From Comamonas sp. (GTDB lineage: Bacteria > Pseudomonadota > Gammaproteobacteria > Burkholderiales > Burkholderiaceae_C), in the NCBI GenBank assembly GCA_021166775.1, contig JAJPEQ010000004.1, positions 310,001 to 374,000 of the forward strand: DNA of 64,000 nt, in the 5' to 3' direction. How positions within the stretch are numbered: the stretch's first letter is position 1; the number at the start of each line of letters is the position of its first letter. The position numbers and the translations under genes were made by a program. Below the pieces are notes generated by a model. It was not told where the DNA came from, made no database searches, and saw only the letters and a list, made by a program, of their open reading frames with translations. This document shows positions 62,093 to 64,000 of this stretch, piece after piece.

Positions 62093-64000
62093 TCAGGCTT
62101 GCTGGTCGAACGGCAACTGCACCTGGCGCAGATCGCGGCGGGTTTCCACCAGCACCAGCGGGCCTGCGTCCGGTTCGGCGGGCGCCGGTCGCTCGCGCGG
62201 CACGTGCACCGGGTGAGGCTCGGCAGCGATGGCCGATTGCACGGCCGCGACCTTGTCCGTGTCGGACTGCACCCAGACGAGGCCCGAGGCCTGTGCCATG
62301 TCGGCCAGGGTCTGCACGGGCAGCGCGAAGGGTTCGGCGGCCGTCGGGGCCACGGGGGTGGCGGCCACGGGCGCGGTCATCGCGGCCGTGTCGACATCTT
62401 CCGCCAATGCGGTCTGCAGCGGCTTGTGCGACGGATCCGCGGGCACCGTGACATCGATCAGCGTCGTGGGGCCTTCGTCTCCGCCGTGCTCGGCCTGTGC
62501 GCCGTGCGCCGGCCGCGCATCGAGGGCGGGCGTGTCGAAGTAGCTGCGGCGCGAGGGCGGTGGCAGGAGTTCGCTTTCTTCCAGGACCACGGTGGGCTCG
62601 AAATCGGCATGCGGCTCGCTGTCCGGCTGCTCGACGATGCGGTTCTCGGTGGGTTCCTGCGGGCGTTCGTTGCGGCGATGGCGGTCACGTCCGTAACGAT
62701 CGCGCGAACGGCGCTCGCGCTGCTCGCCATGGGTGGACGTGGCGGCGTCGGTGCCGTCCCCGGCCGGTGCCAAGGCCGCGGATTCTGCCGTGGCCTGGAG
62801 TGCCATCGGCTCGCGCGGGCGCGGCGGCGTGGCGGCGGCGTCCGCCCCCTCGCGTTCACGGTGTTCGCGCGGCTCACGGGGTTCGCGGCGGCGGCTGCGC
62901 TCGCGATCGCGTGGAGCACGCTCGGCGCCGGATTCGCGCGAGGCGCTGCCGTCGGTGGCGCCAGCCGTGGCGTTGCCGTCTTGCGCAGGCGTGTTCTGGC
63001 GCTCGGCGCGCTCGCGGTGGCCGCGCCCTTCACGTGGCTCACGCGGTTCGCGGCGCGGACGTTCGGCTCCATTGGCCTCGCGCGGTTCGGAGCGCTCCGA
63101 ACGCTGCCCGCCACGGCGGGAGCCATTGCCCCGGCGCTGACCGCCGCGCTCTTCGCGTGCGGCGGTCTCGGCCGGCGCGGGTGCGGCAGGCGCCGCGGCG
63201 CTGGCCGCCGGCGCGGGCGCGCCCAGCCCCAGCACGGACTTGATCCAGGAGAAGAAGCCCTGTTGCGGCGCGGGGGCAGGCGCCACCGGAGCGGCTCGCG
63301 GAGCCGGTGCCGCCTGCACCGGCGCAGGCTTGGGCGCGACGATGGGCGCGGGTGCGTCGGGCAGCACGCCCTTGATCACCGGCGTCTGCCTGTTCGTCGG
63401 CTCTTGCGAGCGGCGCGTGATCTGCGTCGGCTCTTCCTGCACGTCGGCCATCTTGTAGCTGGCCTGAATGTCGTCCAGGCGCGGGTCGTCGTGCTTGAGG
63501 CGTTCGAGCTTGTAGTGCGGCGTATCCAGCGACTTGTTCGGGATCAGCACCACCGAGATGCGCTGGCGCAGCTCGATCTTGGCGATCTCGGCGCGCTTTT
63601 CATTGAGCAGGAAGCTGGCCACCTCCACCGGCACCTGGCAGTGCACGGCGGCGGTGCTGTCCTTCATCGATTCTTCCTGAATCATGCGCAGCATCTGCAG
63701 CGCAAAGCCCTCGGTGTCGCGAATGTGGCCGGTGCCGTCGCACAGCGGGCAACGGATGTGCGCGCCTTCGGAGAGGGCGGGCTTCAGGCGCTGGCGGCTC
63801 ATCTCCATCAGGCCGAACTTGCTGATCGTGCCGAACTGCACGCGCGCGCGGTCCTGACGCAAGGCGTCCCTCAGGCGGTTCTCGACCTCGCGGCGATTCT
63901 TGCTCTCCTCCATGTCGATGAAGTCGATCACGATCAGGCCGCCCAGGTCGCGCAGGCGCATCTGGCGCGCGACCTCGTCGGCCGCTTCCAGGTTGGTGCG
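62093..64000 (-). CDS. rne: Ribonuclease E, C-terminal two thirds (5' end outside the window)
   Basis: Essential endoribonuclease and degradosome scaffold. The frame is open to the right window edge, so the S1 and much of the catalytic part are missing; about 635 codons are seen. LGGLIVIDFIDMEESKNRREVE is the end of the DNase I-like subdomain with catalytic acids, and CPLCDGTGHI is the zinc-link motif CPxCxGxG. From visible residue about 200 on, the protein is a long disordered tail rich in Pro/Ala and then in Arg/Glu/Gly repeats (EPREPREGRGHRERAE), fitting an RNA- and partner-binding scaffold. GFFSWIKSVLGLG may be an amphipathic membrane-binding helix. Confidence 0.93.
   Translation of the reverse strand, partial: RTNLEAADEVARQMRLRDLGGLIVIDFIDMEESKNRREVENRLRDALRQDRARVQFGTISKFGLMEMSRQRLKPALSEGAHIRCPLCDGTGHIRDTEGFALQMLRMIQEESMKDSTAAVHCQVPVEVASFLLNEKRAEIAKIELRQRISVVLIPNKSLDTPHYKLERLKHDDPRLDDIQASYKMADVQEEPTQITRRSQEPTNRQTPVIKGVLPDAPAPIVAPKPAPVQAAPAPRAAPVAPAPAPQQGFFSWIKSVLGLGAPAPAASAAAPAAPAPAETAAREERGGQRRGNGSRRGGQRSERSEPREANGAERPRREPREPREGRGHRERAERQNTPAQDGNATAGATDGSASRESGAERAPRDRERSRRREPREPREHREREGADAAATPPRPREPMALQATAESAALAPAGDGTDAATSTHGEQRERRSRDRYGRDRHRRNERPQEPTENRIVEQPDSEPHADFEPTVVLEESELLPPPSRRSYFDTPALDARPAHGAQAEHGGDEGPTTLIDVTVPADPSHKPLQTALAEDVDTAAMTAPVAATPVAPTAAEPFALPVQTLADMAQASGLVWVQSDTDKVAAVQSAIAAEPHPVHVPRERPAPAEPDAGPLVLVETRRDLRQVQLPFDQQA

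Noticed and set aside
62700-63150. Repetitive Arg/Glu-rich coding region near the right edge as a DNA repeat
   Set aside because: It is the disordered scaffold tail of RNase E; the repeats are at amino-acid level and imperfect in DNA.

Overview
The window is a GC-rich, gene-dense stretch of a beta-proteobacterial chromosome, most likely from Comamonadaceae (Acidovorax / Alicycliphilus / Diaphorobacter type). This is inferred from product families such as Bug-type periplasmic binding proteins, a BPSS1780-like membrane protein and DUF2782, and from the short AGCTG...GCGCT palindromes scattered through the sequence. No rRNA, tRNA, CRISPR array or prophage was seen. Most of the window is core genome; one accessory patch with lower GC lies at about 37.1-41.5 kb.

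Layout. 1-24 kb: 3' part of uvrD, a ClC channel, a PhoX phosphatase with a Pho box, thrB with DUF2782, a serine hydrolase, polA, a BON lipoprotein, azlCD, a methyltransferase, a dienelactone hydrolase, a ZIP transporter, algZR divergent from argH, a Bug protein, and a large PAS-GGDEF-EAL protein. 24-35.5 kb: a bacterial alpha-2-macroglobulin with a CLEQ thioester motif, a membrane CHASE-PAS-GGDEF-EAL protein and pbpC; the last two overlap by 4 nt. 35.6-37.1 kb: an acyl-CoA ligase. 37.1-41.5 kb: a decayed gene, a full IS3-family element, a gene fragment and a solitary HipA-like kinase (YjjJ type) with repeated operator-like sites. 41.5-52.7 kb: a third GGDEF-EAL protein, a split-barrel-like protein, a FrnE/DsbA oxidoreductase, the overlapping run rnb-tonB-aroE-mtgA-ruvC, a phosphoesterase, yqiA and rodA. 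52.7-64 kb: tldD, a DAHP synthase behind an aromatic-codon attenuator, acuI, an L-lactate dehydrogenase-type flavoprotein, dinB, queF, a prolyl-hydroxylase-like dioxygenase, yaaA, and the C-terminal two thirds of RNase E.

Themes. Cell-wall synthesis recurs (pbpC, mtgA, rodA). Three c-di-GMP proteins differ in their GGDEF motif (SGDEF, GDDEF, GGDEF). Aromatic amino-acid supply is represented by aroE and the attenuated DAHP synthase. DNA repair is represented by uvrD, polA, ruvC and dinB. The strongest non-coding signals are the DAHP-synthase attenuator with an 18-residue leader peptide rich in Phe, Tyr and Trp; a short palindromic repeat family that also lies in frame inside four housekeeping genes; and a set of genes whose -10 box sits only 6-10 nt before the start codon, which suggests leaderless mRNAs.
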